DNA from: Saccharothrix espanaensis DSM 44229 | Lineage (GTDB): Bacteria; Actinomycetota; Actinomycetes; Mycobacteriales; Pseudonocardiaceae | Length of the DNA stretch: 64,000 nt | NCBI RefSeq assembly: GCF_000328705.1 | Contig: NC_019673.1 | Span: 558,001 to 622,000, forward strand | Direction of reading: 5' to 3' | In this document: positions 44,293 to 52,153 of the stretch, in pieces | Layout of the letters: every line of letters begins with the position of its first letter | Numbering within the stretch: position 1 is the stretch's first letter | The notes under the pieces: model-generated | Told to the model about the DNA's origin: nothing | The model's database searches: none | Seen by the model: the letters and a program-made list of their open reading frames with translations, nothing else | Made by a program: the position numbers and the translations under genes

Positions 44293-45135
44293 TCAGTAGC
44301 CTTCCAGTTCCGTGATGCGGGCCGACACCAGGCGGAACGAGTCGCCCAGGCCCAGGGTCACGGCCTCGACGCGGGTGGCGGCGGTGACGTACGGGGTGGC
44401 TTCGGCGCGTTCCAGGAACACCGCCGAGCGGCGGAGTTCCACGTGTGCCACCGGGGTCGCGGAGGGGAACTCCAGCAGGCGGAACGGGCCGATCAGGCCG
44501 GGGTGCACGGCCGCCGACGGCACGATCCCGAACCGGACACCGGGGATCTCCGTCGCGCGCAGGACGTGCCGCCACTGGTCGGCCATCACCCTGCGCCCGC
44601 CCACGGCGGTGCGCAGCGCGGCCTCGCCCACCAGGGCCACGTACTCGACCCCGCCGCCCAGCACCTGCTGGCGGCGCAGCCGGGCCATCAACCGGACCTC
44701 CACGTCCCGCGCGTCCACCCCGTCGCCGGTGAGGAACGCCCGGGTGTACTCCATGGTCTGCACCAGGTCGGGCACCAGCAGCGGCTCCCAGTCGACGATC
44801 CGGGTCGCCTCCTGCTCGTAGCCCGCGAGCGCGTTGGTCTCCGGCGGCAGGCCGGGCAGGTCGTGCTCCCACAGGCCCGGCCCCTGCCCGCGCTCCGCCC
44901 GCCGCACCAGGGCGGCGCGGCGGTCGTCGGCGACCCGGTACACGGCCAGCAGCGCGTCGACCTCCGCGCCGGAGATCTTGCGCTTGCCGTTCTCCAAGTT
45001 CGACAGCATCGACTTGCTCCACCCGAGCCGCGCGGCGGCAGCCGTCACGGTCAGCTTCGGCGTGGTCGCCTCGCGCAGGCCGCGCAGCTCGGCTCCCAGC
45101 GCGCGTTCGTGCGCGCCGGCCGCCTTCCTCGGCAT
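44293..45135 (-). CDS. XRE-family regulator with DUF5753 domain
   Basis: A 280-aa relative of the protein encoded at 11199. Helix-turn-helix at residues about 15-70: ELRGLREATTPKLTVTAAAA, RLGWSKSMLSNLENGKRKIS. DUF5753 part: IVDWEPLLVPDLVQTMEYTR, then FGIVPSAAVHPGLIGPFRLL. GGAGG precedes ATG 45135. Unlike the first copy no DUF397 gene was found next to it; the gap beyond its stop carries only the 16-bp repeats. Confidence 0.92.
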   Translation of the reverse strand: MPRKAAGAHERALGAELRGLREATTPKLTVTAAAARLGWSKSMLSNLENGKRKISGAEVDALLAVYRVADDRRAALVRRAERGQGPGLWEHDLPGLPPETNALAGYEQEATRIVDWEPLLVPDLVQTMEYTRAFLTGDGVDARDVEVRLMARLRRQQVLGGGVEYVALVGEAALRTAVGGRRVMADQWRHVLRATEIPGVRFGIVPSAAVHPGLIGPFRLLEFPSATPVAHVELRRSAVFLERAEATPYVTAATRVEAVTLGLGDSFRLVSARITELEGY

Positions 45136-45280
45136 GGACGGACCTCCGCTGGGCTGTCGGGAAAGCCGTGTTGCAGCAACAACGGCGGTCTCACGACTCC
45201 AGCGTGCCACGTTGTGCGTACCGGACCAAGGTTGTGAGCGTGCCTCAATCGGATGAAGTTTCGAACCACCGCTGCCGGAA

Positions 45281-46066
45281 CTACCGCTGCTCCAGCACCC
45301 GCCGCACGAACGCCACCACGTCGTCGAGCACCTCGTCCCGGTTGGTCTCGTTGAAGACCTCGTGCCGCGCGCCGGGGTACACCTTCTCCTCGAACAGCAG
45401 GCCGCGGATCCGGTCCGTCCCGGTCCGGGTGTCGGCCAGCGGGACCAGCGGGTCCGCGTCGCCGTGCAGCCACAGCGTCGGCAGGTCCTCCAGCGTCGGC
45501 CCGTAGTTCGCCTCGTCCAGCGCCCGCTCCACGGCCTCCAGCGTCGGCCGCTTGAAGGGGCCGTGCCAGACCAGCGGGTCGGCCGCGTACGCCTTGCCCA
45601 CCTCGGGGTCGCGCGACAGCGCCTCCGGGTCGATCGGTGAGTCCGGGATCTCGTCCAGCCCGAGCACGTCCAAGCCCTCCCACGTGCCGAGCACGGGCGC
45701 GGAGAGCACCAGCGCCGACACCCGGCGCTGCTGGGCGTACCGGGTCGCGACCAGCCCGCCGAACGAGTGCCCGACCAGCACCACCGGCAGGTCCGCAGCC
45801 GCGGACTCGACCGCCGCGCCGACATCGGCCACCAGGCCGTCGAACGACGGGATCAGCGCCCGCTCGCCCGCCGACTCCCCGTGCCCGACGTGGTCCGGCG
45901 CGACGACCAGCGCGCCGGCCTCGACCAGGCGCTCGGCGACGTGCCCGTAGCGGCCGCTGTGCTCCCCGTACCCGTGCACCAGGACGGCGAGCCAGGACGG
46001 CTCCAGGTTGGGCCAGGTCCGCACGGCGAGTTCCCCGGCGTGGCCGGGCACGTTCGACTGGATCAC
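45281..46066 (-). CDS. alpha/beta hydrolase, monoacylglycerol-lipase-like
   Basis: A 261-aa serine hydrolase of the Hydrolase_4 type. The oxyanion region is LVHGYGEHSGRY, the nucleophile elbow VVLVGHSFGGLVATRYAQ (Ser), the Asp in WLHGDADPLVPLAD and the His in YPGARHEVFNETNRDEVL. These fit lysophospholipase/monoglyceride lipase homologues of actinobacteria. The GTG start at 46066 directly abuts the stop of the DUF4232 lipoprotein gene (0 nt), so both are expressed together. Confidence 0.92.
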   Translation of the reverse strand: MIQSNVPGHAGELAVRTWPNLEPSWLAVLVHGYGEHSGRYGHVAERLVEAGALVVAPDHVGHGESAGERALIPSFDGLVADVGAAVESAAADLPVVLVGHSFGGLVATRYAQQRRVSALVLSAPVLGTWEGLDVLGLDEIPDSPIDPEALSRDPEVGKAYAADPLVWHGPFKRPTLEAVERALDEANYGPTLEDLPTLWLHGDADPLVPLADTRTGTDRIRGLLFEEKVYPGARHEVFNETNRDEVLDDVVAFVRRVLEQR

Positions 46067-46663
46067 CTAGGCAGGGTAGAACGCGCTGATCTCGATCTTC
46101 CCGCCGCCGCACACCGGGCCGTGGCTCCACGCCACGGTCATCGGCTGCGTCTCGTCCGGCGGGATGGCCGCGGCCTTCGCCGGCTCCGGCTCGCACGGGC
46201 CCTCGACGGGCTCGTCACCGGTCGCCACGACGGTCCAGCGCAGGTTCGCCGCGGCCTGCGCCCCCGGTGGCAGGGTGATCGGCACGGGGGCCGGGTCCTC
46301 GGTGCGCTGGAGGTTCGTCGGCAGGGGCTGCCCGGCGCCGTCGAGCAGCTGGAAGCCGCTGTAGCCGTTCAGGGTGCACTGGGCGGAGCCGTTGTTGGCC
46401 ACCACGAACTTGGCGTACCGGTTGCCCGCGCCCGAATCCACCGACCCGACCTCGCCGGCCAGCGACGACGCGGTGCACCGGGTGGACGCCGGGGTCTCCG
46501 GCGCGCCCGTGGTCGGCGGCACGGGCACGACGCTGCCCCCGCTCGGCGGGGTCGTGGTCGTGGCGGGCGCGGTCGGGAGCGTCGACGTGTCCGCGGCCTG
46601 CTGGGGACTGCCGCACGCGGAGCCCAGCAGCACCAGCGCGCCACAGAGGACGAGTCGCCTCAT
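46067..46663 (-). CDS. DUF4232-type lipoprotein
   Basis: A 198-aa exported lipoprotein. The signal peptide MRRLVLCGALVLLGSACG ends in a lipobox (GSAC) and is followed by a Thr/Pro-rich linker (TLPTAPATTTTPPSG). The mature domain carries the DUF4232 pattern (TRCTASSLAGE, FVVANNGSAQCTLNGYSGFQLLD and late GPVC). The ATG at 46663 is placed 5 nt after AGGAGG. Function of the domain is unknown; it is encoded with a lipase. Confidence 0.88.
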   Translation of the reverse strand: MRRLVLCGALVLLGSACGSPQQAADTSTLPTAPATTTTPPSGGSVVPVPPTTGAPETPASTRCTASSLAGEVGSVDSGAGNRYAKFVVANNGSAQCTLNGYSGFQLLDGAGQPLPTNLQRTEDPAPVPITLPPGAQAAANLRWTVVATGDEPVEGPCEPEPAKAAAIPPDETQPMTVAWSHGPVCGGGKIEISAFYPA

Positions 46664-46755
46664 GTCCACCTCCTGGATCGTGGTCCTACCAGGAGGACGT
46701 ACCCATTCGGCGCAAGGGCGGGTCGCTTCGACAGGAATTCACCGTATCGGGCGCG

Positions 46756-47817
46756 TCACAGTCGGTTTTCGACCCAACCGCCGGGGAGCGGCACCAGACC
46801 GGTCGCGTCGGCGGTCCACAGGTAGGTCCAGCACACCCGGCCGTCCGGCATGGTGACCCGGGTCCGCCGGTACTCCTCGCCCTCGTACTCGTCCAGCACG
46901 GGCAGGGCGTCCTCGGGCGACTCCAGCCGCAGCAGGTGACCCGGCACGCCGGGACCGTCGCCGGGGCGCAGCGCGGGGTAGCCGCGGCCGGTGTCGAGCA
47001 GGGTGCCGGGCAGTGTCGCGCGCTCCGGCTCGCCGGTCACGTAAGGCCGCACGAGGTGCCACGCGACCATGCCGGGCTGGAGGGTGCCGTAGACGAACAG
47101 GCGGTCCGGCCAGTCGTCCGATGACGGGTCGCCGTGCACTGGGGTGACCTCCAGTCCGTCGCTCTCGGCGGGCCGCCCGCCGAGGGTGCGCGCGCCGCGC
47201 TGGTCGACCTCCGAGCAGCGGACCTGCCGCCCGTTGGCGAGCAGGGGCATCCGGCGGGTGCCCGCGCCGGTGTAGGCGAGCACGGAGTCGACCACCGCGC
47301 CGTCGAACAGGGTGACCTTGCCGGTGTGCACGCGGACCAGGCGGTAGCGCAGGCCGCGGCCCTCGCAGCGGTCGAGGACGCGCAGCTGGTCGGCGGTGGC
47401 GAACCACACGGCGTGCTCCTCCTCGACGCCGGGGGCGGCGGCGAGGGTCGCCGGGCGCTGGCCGTCGGTCTTGCGCAGCCCGGCGGCCCAGACCGCCGAG
47501 AGGCCCTCGCAGCGGGCCCGCAGCACGACGGCGGGGCCGGTGAGGCCGAGTTCTTCGCGGAGCCAGGTGACCTTGGCGGGGTTGGCGTTGGAGCCGTAGG
47601 CGAGCACCGGCATCCGGTCCGCCAGGGGTGGTTCGCCGTGGTCGGCGAGCCAGTCGTCGAGATCTTGGCCGTCGGGCGCGACCCGCCACCCGGAGTCGGC
47701 GCCGGGGTCCGGGGTGACCGGCCAGCCCGCCCCGTCGAGGTGCACGAAGCAGTGTCCCGGCCGAGCGCCCGGGTAGGGCTCGGCCGGGTGGCTATCGTCC
47801 GTGAAGGGCTGCGTCAT
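46756..47817 (-). CDS. two-domain gamma-glutamylcyclotransferase-fold protein
   Basis: A 353-aa protein with two copies of the GGCT/AIG2 fold. The first starts PVLAYGSNANPAKVTWLREE (about residue 69) and has an acidic EEEHAVWFAT; the second starts RLFVYGTLQPGMVAWHLVRP (about residue 241) and holds LPVLDEYEGEEYRRTRV, where Glu/Tyr would line the pocket. The family forms 5-oxoproline from gamma-glutamyl peptides or amines. The N-terminal about 60 residues are extra. Tandem fusion of the two domain types is uncommon. Confidence 0.85.
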   Translation of the reverse strand: MTQPFTDDSHPAEPYPGARPGHCFVHLDGAGWPVTPDPGADSGWRVAPDGQDLDDWLADHGEPPLADRMPVLAYGSNANPAKVTWLREELGLTGPAVVLRARCEGLSAVWAAGLRKTDGQRPATLAAAPGVEEEHAVWFATADQLRVLDRCEGRGLRYRLVRVHTGKVTLFDGAVVDSVLAYTGAGTRRMPLLANGRQVRCSEVDQRGARTLGGRPAESDGLEVTPVHGDPSSDDWPDRLFVYGTLQPGMVAWHLVRPYVTGEPERATLPGTLLDTGRGYPALRPGDGPGVPGHLLRLESPEDALPVLDEYEGEEYRRTRVTMPDGRVCWTYLWTADATGLVPLPGGWVENRL

Positions 47818-47968
47818 GGGCCCATTCTGGCAAAGCTCACCCGGAATTCACGCCATGTTGGGATTGTCTGACAGGCCAGACATCCGATCTCTGCGTCGAC
47901 CAAGCCGCTCCGCACCCCTCGCCCGCGCCCGGTGGACCGATCCAGATCGGAGGGGTAGACGTGACCTG

Positions 47969-48343
47969 TCACACGTTATCGACGCGCCGCGCGTCGTACG
48001 CCTGCTGAGCGGCCAGCAGGCTGGGCAGGTTGTCCTCGATCCACCCGAAGAGTCCTCGGATCTGTTCCGCGACCTGGGTGCCCAGCGGGGTCAGCGTGTA
48101 GTCGACGTGCGGCGGGATCACCGGGCGCACCTCGCGCAGCACCAGCCCGTCGCGCTCCAGGGCCTGGAGGGTCTGCGCGAGCATCTTCTCGCTGATCCCC
48201 GGCACCGCGCGCCGCAGCCCGCTGAACCGCTTGGTGCCCTCCACCAGCTTGCCCAGCACCAGGCTGCCCCAGTGGCTGGTCGCGTGGTTCGCGATCTCGC
48301 GCGACGGGCAGTTGCGGTCGTACACGTCACCTCTCATGCCCAT
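47969..48343 (-). CDS. HxlR-family transcriptional regulator
   Basis: A 124-aa winged-helix protein: DVYDRNCPSREIANHATSHW holds the conserved Cys near the N-terminus, then GSLVLGKLVEGTKRFSGLRR and VPGISEKMLAQTLQALERDG, LVLREVRPVIPPHVDYTLTP. In HypR/QorR relatives this Cys senses electrophiles or disulfide stress. It is divergent from a quinone-reductase-like gene and likely represses it and itself. The start is not certain (ATG 48343 or 48337). Confidence 0.9.
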   Translation of the reverse strand: MGMRGDVYDRNCPSREIANHATSHWGSLVLGKLVEGTKRFSGLRRAVPGISEKMLAQTLQALERDGLVLREVRPVIPPHVDYTLTPLGTQVAEQIRGLFGWIEDNLPSLLAAQQAYDARRVDNV

Positions 48344-48375
48344 GGCGACGACCCTACCTGCACACTTCCTCAGAC

Positions 48376-48406
48376 GTAAGTACCCCACGCAAAAGTGGGT
48401 ACTTAC
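48376..48406. promoter_or_regulatory. inverted-repeat operator for the HxlR/quinone reductase pair
   Basis: GTAAGTACCC (48376-48385) and GGGTACTTAC (48397-48406) are perfect inverted arms 11 nt apart, extended by CAC/GTG. GTAAGTAC half-sites are typical for HxlR regulators. The right arm overlaps the -35 of the plus-strand gene. Confidence 0.75.
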
Positions 48407-48431
48407 GAATAGTTAGCGTCGACCCTAGCGT
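48403..48431 (+). promoter_or_regulatory. leaderless promoter of the NmrA-like gene
   Basis: TTACGA (48403-48408), 17-bp spacer, TAGCGT (48426-48431), then 7 nt and ATG 48439. Confidence 0.65.
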
Positions 48432-48438
48432 TGCCGGC

Positions 48439-49254
48439 ATGACCACGTTGATCACCGGCGCGACCGGCCACCTCGGCTCCCTCGTCGTCAAGCACGCCCT
48501 GGACCGGCTGCCCGCCGCCGACCTGGCCGTCTCGGTCCGCGACCCGGCCAGGGCCGACCTGCCGGTCGAGGTCCGGCACGGCGACTTCGCCGCCCCGGAG
48601 ACCCTGGCCACCGCCTTCGCCGGCGTGGACAAGCTGCTCCTGGTCTCCGCCGACGGCCCCGACGAGGTGCGCATCGGCCTGCACCGCGCGGCCGTCGCGG
48701 CAGCCGTGGACGCGGGGGTGCGGCACATCCTCTACACGTCGGTATCCGACGCCGACACGTCCCCGTTGGGCCTGGCCAAGGTGCACAAGGCGACCGAAGA
48801 GCTGATCCGCGCGACCGGCCTGGCGTACACGTTCCTGCGCAACGGCATGTACCACGAGAACTACACCCGGAACCTCGGCCACGGCCCGATCGTCACCGCC
48901 GCCGGCGACGGCCGGATCGCCAGCGCCTCCCGCGACGACCTGGCCCTGGCCGCCGCGATCGCCCTGACCACCGCCGGCCACGAGAACACCGTCCACGAGT
49001 TCACCGGCCCCCGCGCGTGGACGTTCGACGAACTGGCGGCCCTCGCCGGCACCACCCACCAGCGCGTCACCGCCCAGCAGCGGACGGCCGCCCTGGAGGG
49101 CTTCGGCCTGCCCGCGTTCGTCGCCGAGCTGCTGACCGACATCGAGGTCACCATCGCCGGGGGCGCCCTGTCCGAGGTCCGCCCAGACCTGGAGAAGGTT
49201 CTCGGCCGCCCGGCCACCCCGGTGGAGGACGCCGTGCGCGCCGCGCTCGCCTGA
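48439..49254 (+). CDS. NmrA-like NAD(P)H-binding quinone reductase (QorB/QOR2 type)
   Basis: A 271-aa atypical SDR. NADP motif: MTTLITGATGHLGSLVVKHA. LYTSVSDADTSPLGLAKVHKATEELI and TFLRNGMYHENY are characteristic of QOR2/NmrA homologues, in which the active-site Lys/Tyr are partly lost. It reduces quinones in QorB. It is divergent from an HxlR regulator across a clear operator, matching the QorR/qor2 arrangement. Its transcript ends at a hairpin. Confidence 0.9.
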   Translation: MTTLITGATGHLGSLVVKHALDRLPAADLAVSVRDPARADLPVEVRHGDFAAPETLATAFAGVDKLLLVSADGPDEVRIGLHRAAVAAAVDAGVRHILYTSVSDADTSPLGLAKVHKATEELIRATGLAYTFLRNGMYHENYTRNLGHGPIVTAAGDGRIASASRDDLALAAAIALTTAGHENTVHEFTGPRAWTFDELAALAGTTHQRVTAQQRTAALEGFGLPAFVAELLTDIEVTIAGGALSEVRPDLEKVLGRPATPVEDAVRAALA

Positions 49255-49272
49255 CCCCCGACCCGTCAATGA

Positions 49273-49311
49273 GGAAACTCCGAGGCCCGGAAAACGGACC
49301 TCGGAGTTTCC
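49273..49311. terminator. bidirectional hairpin terminator
   Basis: A perfect 13-bp stem GGAAACTCCGAGG/CCTCGGAGTTTCC with a 13-nt loop between the convergent NmrA-like and LysR genes. Confidence 0.85.
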
Positions 49312-49329
49312 CGTTCCGGACGTTGTCGG

Positions 49330-50322
49330 TTACCGGTCACCCGCCAGGATCAGCGCCGCGTCGATTTCCGGATGGGCCTGCGGGTTTTCCGCCCACCACT
49401 TCGCGTAGCCGGGGTTGCGGGGCAGCACCGCGTGGTAGGCGCGCGCCGCGCAGGCGAACACGTCGTGCGCCCGCCCCGCCGCCGGACCCTCGCGCCGCGT
49501 CGCCAGCATCAGGTCCACCACGAGCGGGGCCCCGCGCAGCGACTTGATGATGATCCCGTCGCCGCTGCGCGACTGCGGCAGCGCGAACGACACCGCGCCC
49601 TTGGCGACCAGGCTGCGGGCACTGGACGCCTCGTTGACGTGGTGCGTCAGCCGGGGCGTGAACCCCGCCTCGGCGCACACGCTGAAGATCTGCAGCCGGT
49701 TGCCGACCAGTTCGTCCGGCGGCGCGACCCAGTCCCGGTCGGCCAGCTGGGCCAGGTCGACCTCGTCCTGCTCGCCCAGCGGGTCCCAGTCGGGCAGGGC
49801 GACGAACTGCGGCTCGGCGATCAGCCGACGGATCTCCAGACCGCGCAGCTCCCGGCGTTCCATGCCCTCGAACCGGTCGATCAGGCCCAGGTGCACCTGG
49901 CCGTTGACCAGCAGTTCCAGCAGGTCCGAGCCGCCGGGGGCGATCTCGGTGCGGATCTCCGAACACGGGATGGTCCGGCGCAGCTCCTCCACGAAGTGGC
50001 CGAAGAACAGGGTGGGCACGCCACCGACGATGAGCGGTCCGGGTGTTCCGTCGCGGGTCTTCTCCTTCGCCAGGCTGACCAGTTGTTCCACTTCGTCGAG
50101 CACCAACCGGGCCGTGCCGACGACCTGTTTGCCCAGGTCGGTGGCAACACTGCCACCCGGTGTGCGATCGAACAGCTGCCCGCCCACGATGCGTTCGACC
50201 GTCCGGAGCTGGGCGCTCATCGCGGGCTGCGTCAGGCCCAGCCTGATCGCGGCCTTGGTGAGACTTCCCTCTTCGGCGATCGCGCACACCGCGCGGAGGT
50301 GGCGGAGTTCAAGCTCGGGCAT
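49330..50322 (-). CDS. LysR-family transcriptional regulator
   Basis: A 330-aa regulator. The N-terminal winged helix is LRHLRAVCAIAEEGSLTKAA, IRLGLTQPAMSAQLRTVERI. The effector domain starts PGPLIVGGVPTLFFGHFVEE and contains VHLGLIDRFEGM. It ends with an atypical AKWWAENPQAHPEIDAAL tail. A candidate T-N11-A box (ATA-N9-TAT, 50321-50335) overlaps its own start codon. The target gene is not obvious, since the plus strand ahead holds only small frames. Confidence 0.93.
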   Translation of the reverse strand: MPELELRHLRAVCAIAEEGSLTKAAIRLGLTQPAMSAQLRTVERIVGGQLFDRTPGGSVATDLGKQVVGTARLVLDEVEQLVSLAKEKTRDGTPGPLIVGGVPTLFFGHFVEELRRTIPCSEIRTEIAPGGSDLLELLVNGQVHLGLIDRFEGMERRELRGLEIRRLIAEPQFVALPDWDPLGEQDEVDLAQLADRDWVAPPDELVGNRLQIFSVCAEAGFTPRLTHHVNEASSARSLVAKGAVSFALPQSRSGDGIIIKSLRGAPLVVDLMLATRREGPAAGRAHDVFACAARAYHAVLPRNPGYAKWWAENPQAHPEIDAALILAGDR

Positions 50323-50666
50323 AACGCTCTTCTATCCCCCTTTTGAATGAGCCGCCACCCCTCGCGGCCGCCATAGTTGGCGAAGTCCCCGTGAAGTGGA
50401 GAGGAAGCCATGCGCGCCAGCCAGATCTACTGAGTGTGGATGCCACACAGCTGTGGCCGTCCCGTCCCACCCCCCCACGTGCCACCACGGACGTGGTCGA
50501 GCGACCCGAACACCGTTTACGCGGGCGGAGGTATCGGGAAACGCCGGGGAGCCGGTGACTGGCCAAGGGGGTGCGAGGCGGACGTCCCCACCCCGTTGCG
50601 GGCCGCCGGTCGTGACTGCGGAGTAGCGACCGGCGGCCCCGCCGCGTTCTCGGTAGCGTCGAGACC
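50323..50666. other. intergenic region with short upstream frames
   Basis: No gene is firmly supported. On the plus strand a GAGAGGA box precedes ATG 50410, which opens an eight-codon frame (MRASQIY, stop at 50431-50433). An in-frame GTG at 50434 follows at once, opening an 80-codon frame (to 50676) ending inside the next gene. The latter holds three Cys and a GGGIGKRRGAGDW stretch. It could be a regulatory leader or chance. The promoter of the F420-type gene lies at the end (TAGCGT 50654-50659). Confidence 0.45.
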
Positions 50667-51092
50667 ATGGCAGTAGTTGACAGCCCCGTCGGCTGGGTGA
50701 ACAAGCACATCCGCAACTACATCGAATCCGATGGCGCGAAAGGTCACGAGTGGCGGTCCGGCGTCTACACGCTGCTCCTTACGACGATCGGCCGAAAGTC
50801 CGGACAACCTCGTCGCACCGCGTTGATCTACCAGCCCTACGGTGACGCGTACGTGATCGTGGCGTCTTACGGCGGCTCGCCGGACCATCCGGCCTGGTAC
50901 AAGAACCTGGAGGCGAACCCGACGGTCGACGTCCAGGTGGGCGCGGACGAGTTCACCGCCACCGCCCGCACCACCTCCGGCGACGAACGCGCCGAGCTGT
51001 GGAAGCTGATGAACGAGGTCTGGCCCGACTACGAGGGCTACCAGAAGAAAACCGACCGCGAGATCCCCGTGGTCGTCCTGGACCGCGTCTGA
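50667..51092 (+). CDS. nitroreductase-family deazaflavin (F420)-dependent oxidoreductase
   Basis: A 141-aa Ddn-like split-barrel protein. Motifs: YTLLLTTIGRKSGQPRRTAL (phosphate loop binding F420), DAYVIVASYGGSPDHPAWYKNLEANP, and VDVQVGADEFTATARTTS. It transfers hydride from F420H2 to quinones or nitro compounds. It has no ribosome binding site; TAGCGT stands 7 nt ahead of the ATG, suggesting a leaderless transcript. Confidence 0.93.
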   Translation: MAVVDSPVGWVNKHIRNYIESDGAKGHEWRSGVYTLLLTTIGRKSGQPRRTALIYQPYGDAYVIVASYGGSPDHPAWYKNLEANPTVDVQVGADEFTATARTTSGDERAELWKLMNEVWPDYEGYQKKTDREIPVVVLDRV

Positions 51093-51141
51093 CACCCCCT
51101 CGCACCGCCAGAGCCGGCCCACACAGCCCCCTCGAACGCCT

Positions 51142-51178
51142 CATGGCCGCGCCAGAACACCCCCGGCGCGGCCATGAA
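51142..51178. terminator. bidirectional hairpin between convergent genes
   Basis: A perfect 13-bp stem TCATGGCCGCGCC/GGCGCGGCCATGA with an 11-nt loop between the F420-type gene and the phzF-like gene. Confidence 0.75.
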
Positions 51179-51261
51179 CGTCCCGCATTGCCCCCACCCG
51201 GTCGCGCTCGTGGGGTCCTCTGACCTCCCCGGCTCCTCTGCCTCCTCCGGGTCCGATCCGC

Positions 51262-52077
51262 TCACAGGGGCACGGCCGCGCCCGTCACCCGCACCTGGTC
51301 CCGATCGGGCCGCACGTCGACGCTCAGCAGGCTGGGGCGGCCCAGGTCCACGCCCTGGTGGATGGTGAGCGTGCGCGGCCGGGGCACGAGGCCGAGCGTG
51401 CGCAGGTAGCCGCCGAACGCCAGCGCCGCCGCGCCGGTCGCCGCGTCCTCCACGACACCGCCCACCGGGAACGGGTCGCGGGCGTCGAACACGTCTTCTT
51501 CCCGCTGGTGCACGAGGTGCGCGGTGACGGCGTCGTTGCGGGTCAGCAGGTCGCGCAGGCCGTCGAAGTCGTAGTCGAGGTGGGCCAGCCGTTCCCGGGT
51601 CTTCACGGCCAGCACCAGGTGCCGCGCCCCGCCGAACGCCCAGTGCGCCGGGTAGCGCGGGTCGAGGTCGTCGCGCTCCCAGCGCAGCACGTCCAGCGCG
51701 CGGTCCAGGTCTTCCGGGCGCACCGGCGTGGACGAGGTCGGGACGCTGGTCAGGGTGGCGGTCCGGCCGTCGGTGTCCACCGCGACCCGGCCCGCCCTGG
51801 TGTGGAACGCCAGGGTGCCGGTGCGGTTCATGGCGACGGCCGTCGCCACGGTGGCGTGCCCGCAGAACGGGACCTCGACCTCCGGGCTGTAGTAGCGCAC
51901 GTGGAACGCGTCGGGCTCGTCGTGCGGGAGGACGAACGCCGTCTCGGAGTAGCCGACCTCGGCCGCGATCGCCAGCATCCCGGCGTCGTCCAGGCCCGTG
52001 GCGTCGAGGACCACGCCGGCCGGGTTGCCGCCCGCCGGGTCGGTGGTGAAGGCGGTGTAGCGCAGCACGTCTGTCAT
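51262..52077 (-). CDS. PhzF-family isomerase
   Basis: A 271-aa protein of the diaminopimelate-epimerase-like fold. It has the N-terminal FTTDPAGGNPAGVVLDA, the catalytic Glu in VGYSETAFVLP, FHVRYYSPEVEVPFCGHATVA, and the C-terminal VVEDAATGAAALAFGGYLR. No phenazine genes are nearby, so its substrate is unknown. It is divergent from a LysR gene with an operator between them, which suggests LysR control. Confidence 0.93.
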   Translation of the reverse strand: MTDVLRYTAFTTDPAGGNPAGVVLDATGLDDAGMLAIAAEVGYSETAFVLPHDEPDAFHVRYYSPEVEVPFCGHATVATAVAMNRTGTLAFHTRAGRVAVDTDGRTATLTSVPTSSTPVRPEDLDRALDVLRWERDDLDPRYPAHWAFGGARHLVLAVKTRERLAHLDYDFDGLRDLLTRNDAVTAHLVHQREEDVFDARDPFPVGGVVEDAATGAAALAFGGYLRTLGLVPRPRTLTIHQGVDLGRPSLLSVDVRPDRDQVRVTGAAVPL

Positions 52078-52103
52078 GGGCTCCAGCCTCCATCACCCGA
52101 CAT

Positions 52104-52118
52104 ATCGAATCAAACGAT
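52104..52118. promoter_or_regulatory. LysR-type box between phzF-like and lysR genes
   Basis: ATCGAATCAAACGAT: ATCG/CGAT arms with 7 nt between, fitting the T-N11-A rule, in the 76-bp divergent space. Confidence 0.55.
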
Positions 52119-52153
52119 TCTCTGCGATGAGCACGATCGGTACTGTCGATGAC

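Noticed and set aside
51262..52077. Phenazine biosynthesis locus because of the PhzF-like gene
   Set aside because: No other phz genes are present; PhzF-family isomerases are widespread outside phenazine pathways.
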